Source of the DNA: Spirochaetales bacterium
GTDB lineage: Bacteria > Spirochaetota > Spirochaetia > DSM-2461
Assembly: GCA_028533045.1 (NCBI GenBank)
Contig: JAQQAP010000011.1
Location: 111,154-175,153 of the forward strand
Direction: 5' to 3'
Length of the DNA: 64,000 nt
Notes under the pieces: generated by a model
Told to the model about the DNA's origin: nothing
Database searches by the model: none
Seen by the model: the letters and a program-made list of their open reading frames with translations, nothing else
Translations under genes and position numbers: made by a program
Shown here: piece after piece, positions 18,112 through 27,126 of the stretch
How the letters are laid out: each line of letters opens with the position of its first letter
Numbering within the stretch: position 1 is the first letter of the stretch

Positions 18112-18420
18112 TCATTGATAGTGCTTACTGATTTCATCAATACCCACTATACCGACCTTTTGCTCCTTGTCCTCCCACTCTATATCGACCTCCAAACGAT
18201 ATTTACGAGTCAGCCTAAAGGAGTATCTTGTTTTAAACCCCTGCAGTTTCTCAAAATTCAATGATGGTTGTCCCCAAAAGTCGTGTATATTCTTTGCAGC
18301 ATCAATTACACTTACTAACCAAATAAACTCGGTTATTATATTCTTTTCGAGTTTATATTTTTTGTTTTGACCCGTTTCATATAGGTCCAGTAGTTTTTTA
18401 TTTGAGAAGTAATACTGCAT
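18112..18420 (-). CDS. higB: HigB/RelE-family toxin (mRNA interferase)
   Basis: This 102-residue basic protein is of the HigB plasmid-maintenance type. Typical segments are FSNKKLLDLYETG at the start, LNFEKLQG near the middle and YSFRLTRKYRLEVDI in the core beta sheet, ending in GIDEISKHY. Family members cleave mRNA on the ribosome. The gene precedes its antitoxin, the normal HigBA order. No Shine-Dalgarno precedes the ATG, and a -10 hexamer lies only five bases upstream, so the mRNA may start at the initiation codon. Confidence 0.85.
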   Translation of the reverse strand: MQYYFSNKKLLDLYETGQNKKYKLEKNIITEFIWLVSVIDAAKNIHDFWGQPSLNFEKLQGFKTRYSFRLTRKYRLEVDIEWEDKEQKVGIVGIDEISKHYQ

Positions 18421-18425
18421 AATTA

Positions 18426-18475
18426 ATTATCGGACAGCATTACGATGTTGTCAATAGATATTACCTTTTAGGTAA
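18426..18475 (-). promoter_or_regulatory. higBA promoter with inverted repeat
   Basis: On the minus strand TTGACA (18449-18454) and GATAAT (18426-18431) have the ideal 17-bp spacing. Just upstream TTACC-N5-GGTAA (18461-18475) is an inverted repeat suited to HigA autorepression. A second TTGACA lies at 18492-18497 without a clear -10. Confidence 0.6.
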
Positions 18476-18681
18476 ATAATTATTGACGATATGTCAAAGA
18501 TTTTGTATATTAAGTATGTGAGAGCACAAAAAAAGCTCCACCCGTATAATATACAGAATGAAGCTCTATGTTTATTTGCACCATAACAATAGCAGTTACG
18601 AATTCTTCTGTCAATTCTGGACAGTCACTAGTGCGTTGCTTAGTGGTATGTATACGAAGCATTAAAATAGAGGTAACCTCG

Positions 18682-18816
18682 ATGGCTACTAAAACTGTAC
18701 CTGTGAAAAGGCACAAGAGAACGACCCCGTCATCTCCTGCCCATCCCGGACCCGGAAGAAAGCCCGGTCCGAAGACTGTACCAGTCCGTCCTCATAAGAG
18801 GAAGAATCCGTCGTAG
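18682..18816 (+). CDS. Small basic proline-rich protein, 44 residues, unknown
   Basis: ATG 18682 is preceded by AGAGG at eight bases and opens a 44-codon frame. It ends seven bases before a strong terminator stem, which supports a real plus-strand transcript inside an otherwise minus-strand island. The product contains two related halves, KTVPVKRHKRTTPSS and KTVPVRPHKRKNPS, around a Pro/Gly-rich hinge, with no acidic residues. I do not recognise a function; such composition suits nucleic-acid binding. The ribosome site lies inside a perfect 11-bp palindrome (GAGGT-A-ACCTC, 18670-18680). A longer in-frame start at 18568 is possible but has no ribosome site. Confidence 0.55.
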   Translation: MATKTVPVKRHKRTTPSSPAHPGPGRKPGPKTVPVRPHKRKNPS

Positions 18817-18822
18817 GATTTG

Positions 18823-18851
18823 CCGGGTGTGGTTTCCATGCCCGGTTTTTT
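18823..18851 (+). terminator. Intrinsic terminator of the 44-codon gene
   Basis: A ten-pair stem (CCGGGTGTGG / CCATGCCCGG, two G-U pairs) with loop TTT is followed by TTTTTT. The run of T supports termination on the plus strand only. Confidence 0.8.
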
Positions 18852-19317
18852 ATACAATTCCATCGTTCTCTGCCTGCTTATAATCAATTATCATATGTTT
18901 TAGAAAATCTTTCTCTGTAATTTTAGTCTTAGGAAAACCCATATCTTTTCGGATTGCAATCATTATCTTTGCCAGATAAGTTAAACTATTTTGCTTTATT
19001 CTTGCGGCTTGAGTCCACTCGTAAAAAATCTGAATAACTTCATCTGAGCCATAAATGAGAATATCCTTATTAATCTCAACGATGGTTGTATTGTCATAAG
19101 GCTTATCTTTATTCCCATTCTGAGCATTTGATATTAAGGCAAAAAACAGATCCATTATTTTCATATAAACGGCATACTTCTTTTCAGAAAGGGTTTTCTC
19201 AATATTCGTGCGTTTTTCTCTTTCATGCTTATATAACCACCCTAATCCTGCCAATCCGGCAAGAAGAAAAGGGGAGAGGAATGCTAAAATATCTAATATA
19301 GAAATTGCTTCTTCCAT
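18850..19317 (-). CDS. Membrane-anchored hypothetical protein in RM operon
   Basis: This 155-residue protein has one N-terminal transmembrane helix (LAFLSPFLLAGLAGLGWLY, about 11-29). A charged, helical cytoplasmic part follows with IVEINKDILIYGS, VIQIFYEWTQAA and IAIRKDMGFPKTKI. I recognise it only as a type of protein often seen inside restriction or defence operons; no function is established. It follows hsdS by 16 bp on the same strand, so it is probably co-expressed with the methyltransferase. Its sequence is AT-rich like hsdS and the HigBA pair. Confidence 0.65.
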   Translation of the reverse strand: MEEAISILDILAFLSPFLLAGLAGLGWLYKHEREKRTNIEKTLSEKKYAVYMKIMDLFFALISNAQNGNKDKPYDNTTIVEINKDILIYGSDEVIQIFYEWTQAARIKQNSLTYLAKIMIAIRKDMGFPKTKITEKDFLKHMIIDYKQAENDGIV

Positions 19318-19333
19318 TTAATCCTCCATTTTG

Positions 19334-20446
19334 TCATGAGAACAGCTCCCCTTTGAATGCTCTCTGCATTAAACTATTGTAGTTGTTTTTCATCTCATCC
19401 AGGGATTGCTGCATGAGGGATTTCTGGGCTTCGATTTTTTGAATTTTTCTGATAAAATTATTTTGCTCTTCTATTGTCGGTACAGGTATTAAAAATTTTT
19501 TGATTTCTTTTAAATGTAAATCAGGAACACCAATCCCTTTTATTGATCGTACTGCTTGTCTATAAACAAAGGGAATCTTCATCACTTCTCTAAGGTAAAC
19601 ACTTTTAATGATTTCTAATCTAGGTTTAATTAATGCAACACTAACATATAAACTAAATTCTTTATCTGAATCTACAATTGCAGGAATCCCGTATCTTGCT
19701 CCAACTTTTGTATAAAGGATATCTCCTTTTTCAGGTTTGCATCTTTTAATATATTTTTCATGAGAATCAGGAGAAATAAATTTACAATCATCGAATATTA
19801 AAGAACCCGTTCCAATGTCCTTAACTGAAATAAATGGGACACCTTCTCCTGTATAGTCTGGTTTGCTATGTACTCCATCAGTTATTTTCGTAGTAATCTC
19901 TTCTAATTTCCTAACCTCCCACCCCATCGGATTCCCAACCGGATCCCCAAACATATCATAAAAAACACTCTGAACCAGCTCATCTAAAAGCCGAATCTGC
20001 TCCCCACGTAAATCAATAAGCTCCCGAGCCTTATCCAGAACCCGAACAATCTTCTTCTGCATGGGGAGGGGGGGGAGAGGGATTTTGAGATCAGCAATAT
20101 CGTTATATTTCATGTAGTTAGTTGCAGAACCAACCTCTCTTCTCTTTACGTGTCTATACCATTTATGTTTTAAAAAGTAGTACATAAATCGCACATTGCA
20201 TTTAATTTCAGATAGTACATAAGTTCTTTGGTAAGCTTCTGCTTTCCCTTTATGGTAGAAGACTTCTCCTAGATTAGCACCATTACCAGGTAAAAGGATA
20301 AGTTCACCATCAAAGCTATATGTATTTGATTGAAGCTGATTAATTCCGCAAGTGAAAAACTTATATTGGCCATCCTCGACAGCATGATTTGCATCATATT
20401 TTCCTGTTTTTATTATGGAAATCTCAGATATCTTTTTACTTTCCAA
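19334..20446 (-). CDS. hsdS: Type I restriction-modification specificity subunit S
   Basis: This subunit of about 370 residues has two target-recognition domains, each followed by a conserved helical region. The first TRD ends in DLKIPLPPLPMQKKIVRVLD (about 120-140). The second begins at GWEVRKLEEITTKITDGVHS and ends in KKFLIPVPTIEEQNNFIRKI. The two TRDs decide the bipartite DNA target for HsdM and HsdR. TTG 20446 is chosen because GGGGAG lies four bases upstream; a TTG at 20458 is also in frame. The gene overlaps hsdM and is much more AT-rich, as expected for an exchangeable specificity gene. Confidence 0.88.
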   Translation of the reverse strand: MESKKISEISIIKTGKYDANHAVEDGQYKFFTCGINQLQSNTYSFDGELILLPGNGANLGEVFYHKGKAEAYQRTYVLSEIKCNVRFMYYFLKHKWYRHVKRREVGSATNYMKYNDIADLKIPLPPLPMQKKIVRVLDKARELIDLRGEQIRLLDELVQSVFYDMFGDPVGNPMGWEVRKLEEITTKITDGVHSKPDYTGEGVPFISVKDIGTGSLIFDDCKFISPDSHEKYIKRCKPEKGDILYTKVGARYGIPAIVDSDKEFSLYVSVALIKPRLEIIKSVYLREVMKIPFVYRQAVRSIKGIGVPDLHLKEIKKFLIPVPTIEEQNNFIRKIQKIEAQKSLMQQSLDEMKNNYNSLMQRAFKGELFS

Positions 20447-21905
20447 TTTTCTCCCCAATGAGTTCTTTTAGCTCCTTCAAGCCTTCAGATATATTATCTT
20501 CAAACTCCTCAATCCGCCCCAAAATCCCCCCGGGCTCATCATACTCCACCTCATCATACTCAATCTCCTTATACCGATTGATCGACAAGTCATAATCATT
20601 CTCAACAATCTCACTCTTGGGAACAAAGAATGACGCCTCCGTCCTCTTCCGGTCTTCCTCCCCGTCAAGATTATGATACCGGGCCACAATATCCCCAATA
20701 TCATTCTCCTCCACGGGCTGGCGCTTATCATCCAGGGAGAAACCGTCCGCCTTCATATCGTAGAACCAGACCTTGTCGGTCCCGCCCGCTCCGGTTTTGG
20801 TGAAGATCATAATAGCCGTGGAGACACCCGCGTAGGGTTTGAACACGCCGCTGGGCATGGAGATAATGGCGTGGAGTTGATGGTTTTCTACGATCTCTTT
20901 GCGGATGGCCTTGTGGGCGCCGGAACTGCCAAAGAGCACTCCGTCGGGCACAATGGAGGCTGCCCGTCCCCCTGTCTTGAGGATGCGCAGGAAGAGGGAA
21001 AGAAAGAGCAGCTCCGTCTTCTTGGTCTTAGTGACTTTGAGCAGATCGGCGGAGACCGCTTCGTAGTCCAGGGAGCCCTTGAAGGGGGGATTGGCCAGAA
21101 TCAGGGTGAACTTGTCCCGGTCCTTATTTACCTCCGAGAGGGAGTCCCGGTATTCGATATTGGGACTTTCCACCCCGTGGAGCATCATGTTCATCGCCCC
21201 GATCCGCAGCATGGTGCTGTCCATGTCGTATCCGTGGAACATGCCGTTGCTGTAGTGCTCCTTCACCTCCTGTATAGTGTGGAGGTTGTCGTTATGTTCC
21301 ACCAGATACTCCCCGGCGGCCACCAGGAATCCGGCGGAACCGGCGGCGGGATCGATGATGATGTCCGACGTGGTGGGAGCCATCAGGTCCACCATCATTT
21401 TAATGATATGCCGGGGGGTGCGGAACTGGCCGTTGGTTCCGGCCTGTGATATTTTGGAAAGGAGGTGTTCGTAAAGATCACCCTTGGTATCCTTGTCCTT
21501 GAGGGGGAGCGATTCCACATTGGTGATGATCTTCTCCAGCATCTGAGCGGTGGGGATCATGAAAATGGCGTCCTTCATGTAGGTGGAATAGGCCGATTCC
21601 TTGTTGCTGTCCATGGTCTTAATGAAGGGAAAGACCTTGTTCTGCACCGTATCGAACATGGCAGCGGCATCCATCTGCTTAAAGTTCTTCCAGCGCAGTT
21701 CGGGCTTGTCTTCCGGGAAAATCGGATGGACTGCCGTTCCCAGAAGAGTCGCGTTGGCTTCGGAATCGCTCTGCTTGTCGTCGAGGCTTTTAATGTATAT
21801 GAGGTAGGTGAGCTGTTCTATGACGGAGAGGGGATTGGTAATGCCCCCGGTCCAGAATATTTCCCAGATTTTATCAACTTTGTTTTTCGTTTCGCCGGTT
21901 ATCAT
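20436..21905 (-). CDS. hsdM: Type I DNA methyltransferase subunit M
   Basis: This 489-residue N6-adenine methyltransferase has an N-terminal helical HsdM_N domain (about 1-130) and the SAM-binding motif [11 protein letters not shown]. The catalytic motif is ANPPFKGSL (NPPF), with [16 protein letters not shown] in between. It methylates the island's target together with HsdS. No Shine-Dalgarno precedes the ATG. A consensus promoter ends six bases before it, so the mRNA is probably leaderless. The 22-bp repeat array begins just upstream of that promoter. Confidence 0.94.
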   Translation of the reverse strand: MITGETKNKVDKIWEIFWTGGITNPLSVIEQLTYLIYIKSLDDKQSDSEANATLLGTAVHPIFPEDKPELRWKNFKQMDAAAMFDTVQNKVFPFIKTMDSNKESAYSTYMKDAIFMIPTAQMLEKIITNVESLPLKDKDTKGDLYEHLLSKISQAGTNGQFRTPRHIIKMMVDLMAPTTSDIIIDPAAGSAGFLVAAGEYLVEHNDNLHTIQEVKEHYSNGMFHGYDMDSTMLRIGAMNMMLHGVESPNIEYRDSLSEVNKDRDKFTLILANPPFKGSLDYEAVSADLLKVTKTKKTELLFLSLFLRILKTGGRAASIVPDGVLFGSSGAHKAIRKEIVENHQLHAIISMPSGVFKPYAGVSTAIMIFTKTGAGGTDKVWFYDMKADGFSLDDKRQPVEENDIGDIVARYHNLDGEEDRKRTEASFFVPKSEIVENDYDLSINRYKEIEYDEVEYDEPGGILGRIEEFEDNISEGLKELKELIGEKIGK

Positions 21906-21911
21906 GGAAAA

Positions 21912-21940
21912 AGGATAGAGTAATCACCGGTAGCTGTCAA
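21912..21940 (-). promoter_or_regulatory. hsdM promoter abutting the start codon
   Basis: On the minus strand TTGACA (21935-21940), a 17-bp spacer and TATCCT (21912-21917) are followed by six bases and the ATG at 21905. Transcription would start at or next to the A of the start codon. Confidence 0.7.
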
Positions 21941-21946
21941 TGAAAT

Positions 21947-22078
21947 TAAAAGAGCGGCTCCTTTACCCTCAAAGAGCTACTCTTTTACGCTTGGGTCAGT
22001 ACTCTTTAAGGCTTAGTTCAATACTCTTTAAGTCTTAGGCCAGTACTCTTTTAACCTTAAAGAGCCGCTCTTTTAAGC
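21947..22078. repeat. Array A: six tandem 22-bp partly palindromic units
   Basis: Six contiguous units of exactly 22 bp begin at 21947, 21969, 21991, 22013, 22035 and 22057. Units 1, 2 and 6 are palindromes of the form AAAGAG-N4-CTCTTT flanked by TTA/TAA. Units 3-5 keep the right arm TACTCTTT(T)AA but carry a variant left arm ending in CAGT or CAAT. The array lies between the DUF4469 gene terminator and the hsdM promoter. A five-unit array of the same consensus and phase lies at 63013-63122 behind the second DUF4469 gene. Confidence 0.9.
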
Positions 22079-22092
22079 GTAAATCAGGGCCT

Positions 22093-22122
22093 AAAAAATC
22101 CCTCCGGGACAAGCCCGAAGGG
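22093..22122 (-). terminator. Intrinsic terminator after DUF4469 gene, copy A
   Basis: On the minus strand a nine-pair stem (CCCTTCGGG / CCCGGAGGG, one G-U pair) is followed by ATTTTTT. A near-identical terminator follows the paralogue at the right edge. Confidence 0.85.
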
Positions 22123-22143
22123 TGGGGGTTCGTACCTGGCACT

Positions 22144-22842
22144 TTAACTTATGGTTAAACTATTATCGTAGGTACCCTGATTGGCTTTGGCTCCTTCCCC
22201 GATGACCACGGAAATCGAGTATTCCCCCGCTTCCAGGTTGTCCGGAAGAAAACAGAGAATCGACCGGCCCTTAACCTGGTAGATCTTGCCTACGGCGATT
22301 TTGTCCGTTTCTCCTTCCCGGGTCAGGTAGACGCGGGTTTCCCGGTTCTCCTCGGTAAAGTTACCTCCCTTTAGTCCAATGAGAGCACCCGATGCCAAAT
22401 CGTCACGAAGTTCCTGGCTTTCATAATCAAAAACCTGACGGATGAAAGGTTGGGACTGATTGGGGTCCACATGTTCCACTTGGGCGTTTTTAATCAGATC
22501 GGCCTTGAAGTCGTCCGCCGGCTTGATGTTCACACACACCTTATGTCGGGTGGAATCGAAGCTATCGTCGGAGGAGACAAAGCTACCCCTAATGCTTACA
22601 TTTGCCTTAAAGAGGTCTGTTTTGACGGGGAAGCCCGAAAGAATCTGTTCCATAACGGTCTCTTTAAGAAGGTCCATTACTACCAGGGTGTCCTGGCGGG
22701 TGACGGTGGTATTCTTCCCCAGCATGATGTTTATCAGCTCCTCCTGTTCGACGGTCTTTTTTTTGACCACGTTTGCCATGTACCTGTTTTCTTCGGAAGT
22801 ACTCAAATAATTTTCTCTCAGATAATAATCAATCGCTTTCAT
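22144..22842 (-). CDS. HU-like DNA-binding / DUF4469 protein, copy A
   Basis: This 232-residue protein fits the family pairing an N-terminal HU/IHF-like DNA-binding domain (about 25-130; LGKNTTVTRQDTLVVMDLL, ILSGFPVKTDLF, NIRGS-type strand IRGSFVSS) with a C-terminal DUF4469 immunoglobulin-like domain (about 140-230; ending in GEGAKANQGTYDNSLTIS). ATG 22842 is chosen because AAGGAG lies eight bases upstream. A hairpin (GGGGC-GAT-GCCCC, 22857-22869) sits directly before this ribosome site. Biological role unknown. About nine in ten residues match the copy at the right edge by eye. Its own terminator and a 22-bp repeat array follow it. Confidence 0.85.
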   Translation of the reverse strand: MKAIDYYLRENYLSTSEENRYMANVVKKKTVEQEELINIMLGKNTTVTRQDTLVVMDLLKETVMEQILSGFPVKTDLFKANVSIRGSFVSSDDSFDSTRHKVCVNIKPADDFKADLIKNAQVEHVDPNQSQPFIRQVFDYESQELRDDLASGALIGLKGGNFTEENRETRVYLTREGETDKIAVGKIYQVKGRSILCFLPDNLEAGEYSISVVIGEGAKANQGTYDNSLTIS

Positions 22843-22856
22843 TTTCTTTACTCCTT

Positions 22857-22869
22857 GGGGCATCGCCCC
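22857..22869 (-). promoter_or_regulatory. Hairpin next to the DUF4469-A ribosome site
   Basis: GGGGC-GAT-GCCCC forms a five-pair GC stem two bases upstream of AAGGAG. It could affect ribosome access or bind a protein; the effect is untested. Confidence 0.35.
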
Positions 22870-23012
22870 GGTTTGTTTTTTTGTAAGTTCGGCCGTGCTT
22901 ACATATACTACCTACGAGCGAAAAGGGGATATTGTCCCCAAATTGGGAAAAAAAAGTAAAAAAAGTTTTAAAAAATCCTTCGGGAGCTGCCAGAATAAGG
23001 TTTTACAATCAT

Positions 23013-23042
23013 TTTACACAGCATTTTGTAAAAATGTGTTAT
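23013..23042 (+). promoter_or_regulatory. Probable promoter for RND efflux operon
   Basis: TTTACA (23013-23018) and TGTTAT (23037-23042) are separated by 18 bp, followed by CAGGAGAG and the ATG at 23074. The rest of the 23-bp to 200-bp intergenic stretch is A/T-rich and holds a GGGGA/TCCCC hairpin near 22935, but no gene. Confidence 0.45.
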
Positions 23043-23073
23043 CCTGTTTCATGTTTCGTTCACAGGAGAGAAC

Positions 23074-24006
23074 ATGAAAAACAGAGCCGATTTTATCTTT
23101 AAAGCGATTGTTACAGGGGCCATTCTCATAAGTCTGATTATCATGGTGGGGGGAGGTAAACCCAAGGAGAGCGACTCCCGCTCCCGTCCCTCCGGTAAAT
23201 CTTCCGCTCCCCGGGAGACTCCGAGCCAGGCCGTGGAAGCCTCTACCGCTACTATCCGCACCGTGTCCAACTACATCAAGGTAAACGGGGATATGACGGC
23301 CCGGGCGGAAATCAGCATCTACCCCGATACGTCGGGCAGAATCATCGGCTTGAACGTTTCCGAAGGGGATTCGGTCCGTTCCGGTCAGACTGTGGCTGTG
23401 GTGGATCCCTCCCTGCCGGGGCAGAAATTCGCTCCCAATAGTGTTTATGTTCCCGTGGGCGGGACGGTGTTGGCCATCAACTCCCATGTGGGAGATAAGG
23501 TGAGTCCCAGTACGGCTCTTATGACCGTGGGGGACCTCTCCGATCTGGAACTGATTACCTATGTGCCGGAGAAGTTCGCCGGTTACGTTAAGACCGGCCT
23601 CCCGGCGGAAGTGACCTTCGCTGCTTTTAAGGACCGCACTTATACCGCTCTGATTGACGAGGTGGGAACGGTGATTAACCCGGCCTCCCGCACCCTTGAG
23701 GTCACCCTTAAGCTGACCGGGGAGAATCCTCAGGTTAAGCCGGGTATGTTCGCCGCGATTAAGCTGGTCACCGAACAAGCCCCCGAGGCGGTGGCCCTTC
23801 CCTCGGAGGCCCTTTTTACCTACTACGGGAAGGATTCGGTCTTTGTTATTACAGCCGAGGGGAAGGCGGAGCGGCGGGAGGTCGTCCTTGGCCTGAGTTC
23901 TCCCGATTTTGTGGAAATCCTTTCCGGCGTAGAAGCGGGGGAGACGGTGGTGACCGCGGGCCAGTCCCTTCTGAAAGAGGGTTCCCCGGTCCATGCGGTG
24001 GAGTAG
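23074..24006 (+). CDS. RND efflux periplasmic adaptor (membrane fusion protein)
   Basis: This 310-residue protein has an N-terminal signal-anchor helix (AIVTGAILISLIIMV, about 11-25) and a Ser/Pro-rich linker. The HlyD/AcrA core has the lipoyl-like halves (SGRIIGLNVSEGDSVRSGQ, then VGGTVLAINSHVGDKVS), a beta-barrel segment and the final KEGSPVHAVE region. It links the inner-membrane RND pump encoded four bases downstream to an outer-membrane channel, which is not in this window. The ribosome site AGGAGAG is good. Confidence 0.9.
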   Translation: MKNRADFIFKAIVTGAILISLIIMVGGGKPKESDSRSRPSGKSSAPRETPSQAVEASTATIRTVSNYIKVNGDMTARAEISIYPDTSGRIIGLNVSEGDSVRSGQTVAVVDPSLPGQKFAPNSVYVPVGGTVLAINSHVGDKVSPSTALMTVGDLSDLELITYVPEKFAGYVKTGLPAEVTFAAFKDRTYTALIDEVGTVINPASRTLEVTLKLTGENPQVKPGMFAAIKLVTEQAPEAVALPSEALFTYYGKDSVFVITAEGKAERREVVLGLSSPDFVEILSGVEAGETVVTAGQSLLKEGSPVHAVE

Positions 24007-24009
24007 GTC

Positions 24010-27000
24010 ATGAATATCGCCGAATTATCCGTTAAGCGCCCTGTGGCCATCCTTATGTTCTATGTTCTCATCTGTACCATTGCGGCCATCTTTGTGCCCC
24101 AGCTGGCGGTGGATATGTTTCCCTCCACCGAGTTCCCCCGGCTCTCCGTTTCCTGTTCCTACGACGGGGCTGGGCCGGAGGAGGTGGAGCTGAATATTAC
24201 CGAACCTCTTGAGGACGCTCTGGCCAGTCTGGAGGATCTGGAGGAGATTACTTCCACCAGCTATGAGGGGAGGAGCCGCATTCGGCTGGCCTACGGTTAC
24301 GACAAGGATATGGATGAGGCGGCCGATCAGGTTCAGTCCGTACTGGACGGCATGGGAAACCGCCTCCCCGACGACGCGGACGAACCGACTTTGCGCCAGT
24401 ACGACCTCTCCTCCCGGCCTATTATGAGGCTGGTCGTCACCGGTAACGTTCCCATCGAAGAACTCAAGGAACTGGCCGAGGAAGTGGCCCAGCCCATGCT
24501 GGAGCGGGTGCCCGGTGTGGCCGAGGCGGAAGTGAGAGGGGGCCGGGATCCCATTGTGGAGGTCTCCGTCTCCGCCAACCGGCTGGAAGCTTACGGGCTG
24601 ACCATGACCCAGGTGGCCTCTTCTCTCAAATCCCAGAATATCCAGATGTCTTCGGGCAGCCTGACTTCGGGACAGATGGACTATCTCGTAAGGACCGACG
24701 AGGAGTTTGACAGCCTGGAAGAGATTCGCCAGTGCGTGGTTAAGACCGTCTCCGTCCCCGCCCTGTCCGGTTCGGTGAACCGGTCCAATGTGGTGCGCCT
24801 GGAGGATATCGCCGAGGTGTACGAGAGTTACGAAAAGGGGGGTGACACGGCCTACGTTAACGGCATTCCCAGTGTTATGCTCCGCATCTCCGACGAGTCC
24901 GACGCCAACAGTATTCAGGTTTCCCGGGGAATCCACGACGCCCTTCAGTCTATTAACGAAGAGCTCCCCCAAGGAGTCAGTCTAGTCATCACCCAGGACG
25001 ACACCTCCATTACCGCTTCCAGCATGAATCAGGTATATTCGGCCGCCTATCAAGGGGTTCTTCTGGCGGTCATCATCATTTTCCTTTTTCTGCGCAGCTT
25101 CAAGAGCACCCTGGTTATCGCCTTTTCCCTGCCCATTTCCATACTCATCACTCTGGCCTGCATGTATTTTATGGACCTGACCTTGAATATGATGACCATG
25201 TCCGGGCTGATTTTGGGGGTGGGGATGATTGTGGACTGCTCCATCGTTATCCTGGAGAACATCCACCGCTACCGGGAGCGGGGGGCCAAGGCGAAGGTCG
25301 CCGCCGTTCTGGGGAGCCGGGAGATGTTGTCCGCCATTATCGCCTCTACCTTGACTACCCTGTGCGTCTTTATTCCGGTGCTTCTTTTTAAGAGCGATTT
25401 GGAGATGATGGGGGAGATGTTCGAGGAGCTGGTTATTACGGTGGTTATCTCCCTTATCTGTTCCCTTTTTGTGGCGGTGACCCTGGTTCCCTCCCTCTGC
25501 GGGGGCTTCCTTACCCTTAATACGCGGGTGCAGAAACCTTTGAAAAACCGATTTCTCAAGCTGATGGACGACGGGGCGGAAAGGGGGCTTGTGGGGCTGG
25601 AACAGGGCTATCGGAAGGCTCTGGACCTGGTTCTGAACAACAAACTGATTACCCTGGTGCTGGTGAGTACCCTCTTTCTTCTGGCGGTGCAGCAATTTGG
25701 CAGCCTGGGGATGAATATGAATATGCGGGTCACCACCGACGACAAGGTGAGCATTAACTTAACCATGCCCGAAGGAACCACCGGGGACGTGACAAAGGAG
25801 AACCTCTTTGCCATGGCCGCCATTATAGAAAAAGAGGTGAAGGGCTACGAAAATATCATCATTGAGGCGGACGACGACCATACGGGGAGCATCGAGATAA
25901 ATCTGCCCGATCCGGACGAGCAAATCCAGTCCACCGGGGAGATTATGACCCTGCTGCGAAGCTACCTGACCGAGTTCCCTTCGGCCACCTTTCTCTTTAC
26001 CGCCGGTAAGCGCTTTGGGAGCAAGTCCGCCGTGGATATTTCCATCCTCACCGACGATGTGGACCTCTCCGACAGGATTGCCGAGGAGATTGTGGAGATT
26101 CTTCGCACCGTCCCGGATGTGCTGGACCCGGTTTCCAGCCTTGAATCGGGCGGGCCGGAACTGCAGATAGCCGTGGACCGGGACCGGGCCGCCGCTCTGG
26201 GTGTTTCCATTAGCACCCTGGGGAGCGAAATAGAGGCCCTTCTGGACGGGGTGACCGCCACCACCTTCCGAATGGACGGCGAGGAGCTGGACATTAACCT
26301 GGTACTCGATGAGGAGGACCGGGCCAGCTTGACCGATCTCTCCTCCTTCTACATCAGCTCCCAGAACGGCCGAATCCCCCTCTCCAACGTGGCCGAACTG
26401 ACCGAGAGCCGCTCCCCCAGCTCCATTGCCCGGGAGAACCGGACCCGTATTATCCATGTGACTGCCGACGCTTCGGCCACCGCCGCCGTGTCGGAATTGA
26501 CTCCCCTGGTCAGATCCATCCTTGAGGAACAGCTCGTTCTCCCCGACGGAGTGGAACTGGCCCTGGGAGGGGAGTATACCCAGATGCAGGAGTTTAACGC
26601 GGCCCTGCTCATCATTGTGCTTGTGGCCATTTTCCTCGTCTTCGGTGTAATGGCCGCCCAGTTCGAGTCCCTATTGGACCCGTTTATCATCCTCTTTTCC
26701 ATCCCCCTCCTGCTCATCGGCGTTTCCGCCATCTACAAGATAAGCGGCCAGCCCTTTAGCACCTATGCAGCGGTGGGAATTGTGGCCCTGGTGGGGATCG
26801 TGGTAAACAACGCCATCGTACTGGTAGACTACACCAATACCCTGCGGGGACGGGGAATGGCCTTGCGCGAAGCCTGCCTGGAAGCGGGCGCCCACCGCAT
26901 GCGGCCTATACTCATGACCAGCCTCACCACCATCCTGGGAATGGTGCCCATGGCCTTCTTCCCCGGAGAAGGGGCGGAGCAGATTCAGCCCATCGGGCAG

Positions 27001-27126
27001 ACCATGGTGGGCGGGCTCATCTCCAGTACCTTCATGACCCTTTTCGTGGTTCCCGTGGTGTATTATTTGTTGAATAGGGGGATTGAGAGGCATAAACTGA
27101 TAAAGGGAGGAATCAAGAACTTATGA
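24010..27126 (+). CDS. RND-family efflux pump, AcrB/MexB-like
   Basis: This 1038-residue inner-membrane transporter starts with [20 protein letters not shown] and has two repeats of one helix, a large periplasmic loop and five helices. The proton-relay helix 4 reads [18 protein letters not shown]; one of the two usual Asp residues is present and the adjacent one is Cys. The second half contains [20 protein letters not shown] and ends in [16 protein letters not shown]. It belongs to the HAE1-type drug efflux group, but the substrate is not predictable. It is co-transcribed with the adaptor upstream and overlaps the next gene (ATGA). Confidence 0.92.
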   Translation: MNIAELSVKRPVAILMFYVLICTIAAIFVPQLAVDMFPSTEFPRLSVSCSYDGAGPEEVELNITEPLEDALASLEDLEEITSTSYEGRSRIRLAYGYDKDMDEAADQVQSVLDGMGNRLPDDADEPTLRQYDLSSRPIMRLVVTGNVPIEELKELAEEVAQPMLERVPGVAEAEVRGGRDPIVEVSVSANRLEAYGLTMTQVASSLKSQNIQMSSGSLTSGQMDYLVRTDEEFDSLEEIRQCVVKTVSVPALSGSVNRSNVVRLEDIAEVYESYEKGGDTAYVNGIPSVMLRISDESDANSIQVSRGIHDALQSINEELPQGVSLVITQDDTSITASSMNQVYSAAYQGVLLAVIIIFLFLRSFKSTLVIAFSLPISILITLACMYFMDLTLNMMTMSGLILGVGMIVDCSIVILENIHRYRERGAKAKVAAVLGSREMLSAIIASTLTTLCVFIPVLLFKSDLEMMGEMFEELVITVVISLICSLFVAVTLVPSLCGGFLTLNTRVQKPLKNRFLKLMDDGAERGLVGLEQGYRKALDLVLNNKLITLVLVSTLFLLAVQQFGSLGMNMNMRVTTDDKVSINLTMPEGTTGDVTKENLFAMAAIIEKEVKGYENIIIEADDDHTGSIEINLPDPDEQIQSTGEIMTLLRSYLTEFPSATFLFTAGKRFGSKSAVDISILTDDVDLSDRIAEEIVEILRTVPDVLDPVSSLESGGPELQIAVDRDRAAALGVSISTLGSEIEALLDGVTATTFRMDGEELDINLVLDEEDRASLTDLSSFYISSQNGRIPLSNVAELTESRSPSSIARENRTRIIHVTADASATAAVSELTPLVRSILEEQLVLPDGVELALGGEYTQMQEFNAALLIIVLVAIFLVFGVMAAQFESLLDPFIILFSIPLLLIGVSAIYKISGQPFSTYAAVGIVALVGIVVNNAIVLVDYTNTLRGRGMALREACLEAGAHRMRPILMTSLTTILGMVPMAFFPGEGAEQIQPIGQTMVGGLISSTFMTLFVVPVVYYLLNRGIERHKLIKGGIKNL

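Noticed and set aside
18510..18716. 68-codon minus-strand frame as a small hydrophobic toxin
   Set aside because: It has no ribosome site and overlaps, antisense, the better supported 44-codon gene with terminator.
20673..21449. 258-codon open frame opposite hsdM
   Set aside because: It mirrors codon bias of the true methylase on the other strand and has no domain features.
21947..22078. CRISPR array
   Set aside because: The 22-bp units are contiguous without unique spacers and are palindromic, and no cas gene is in the window.
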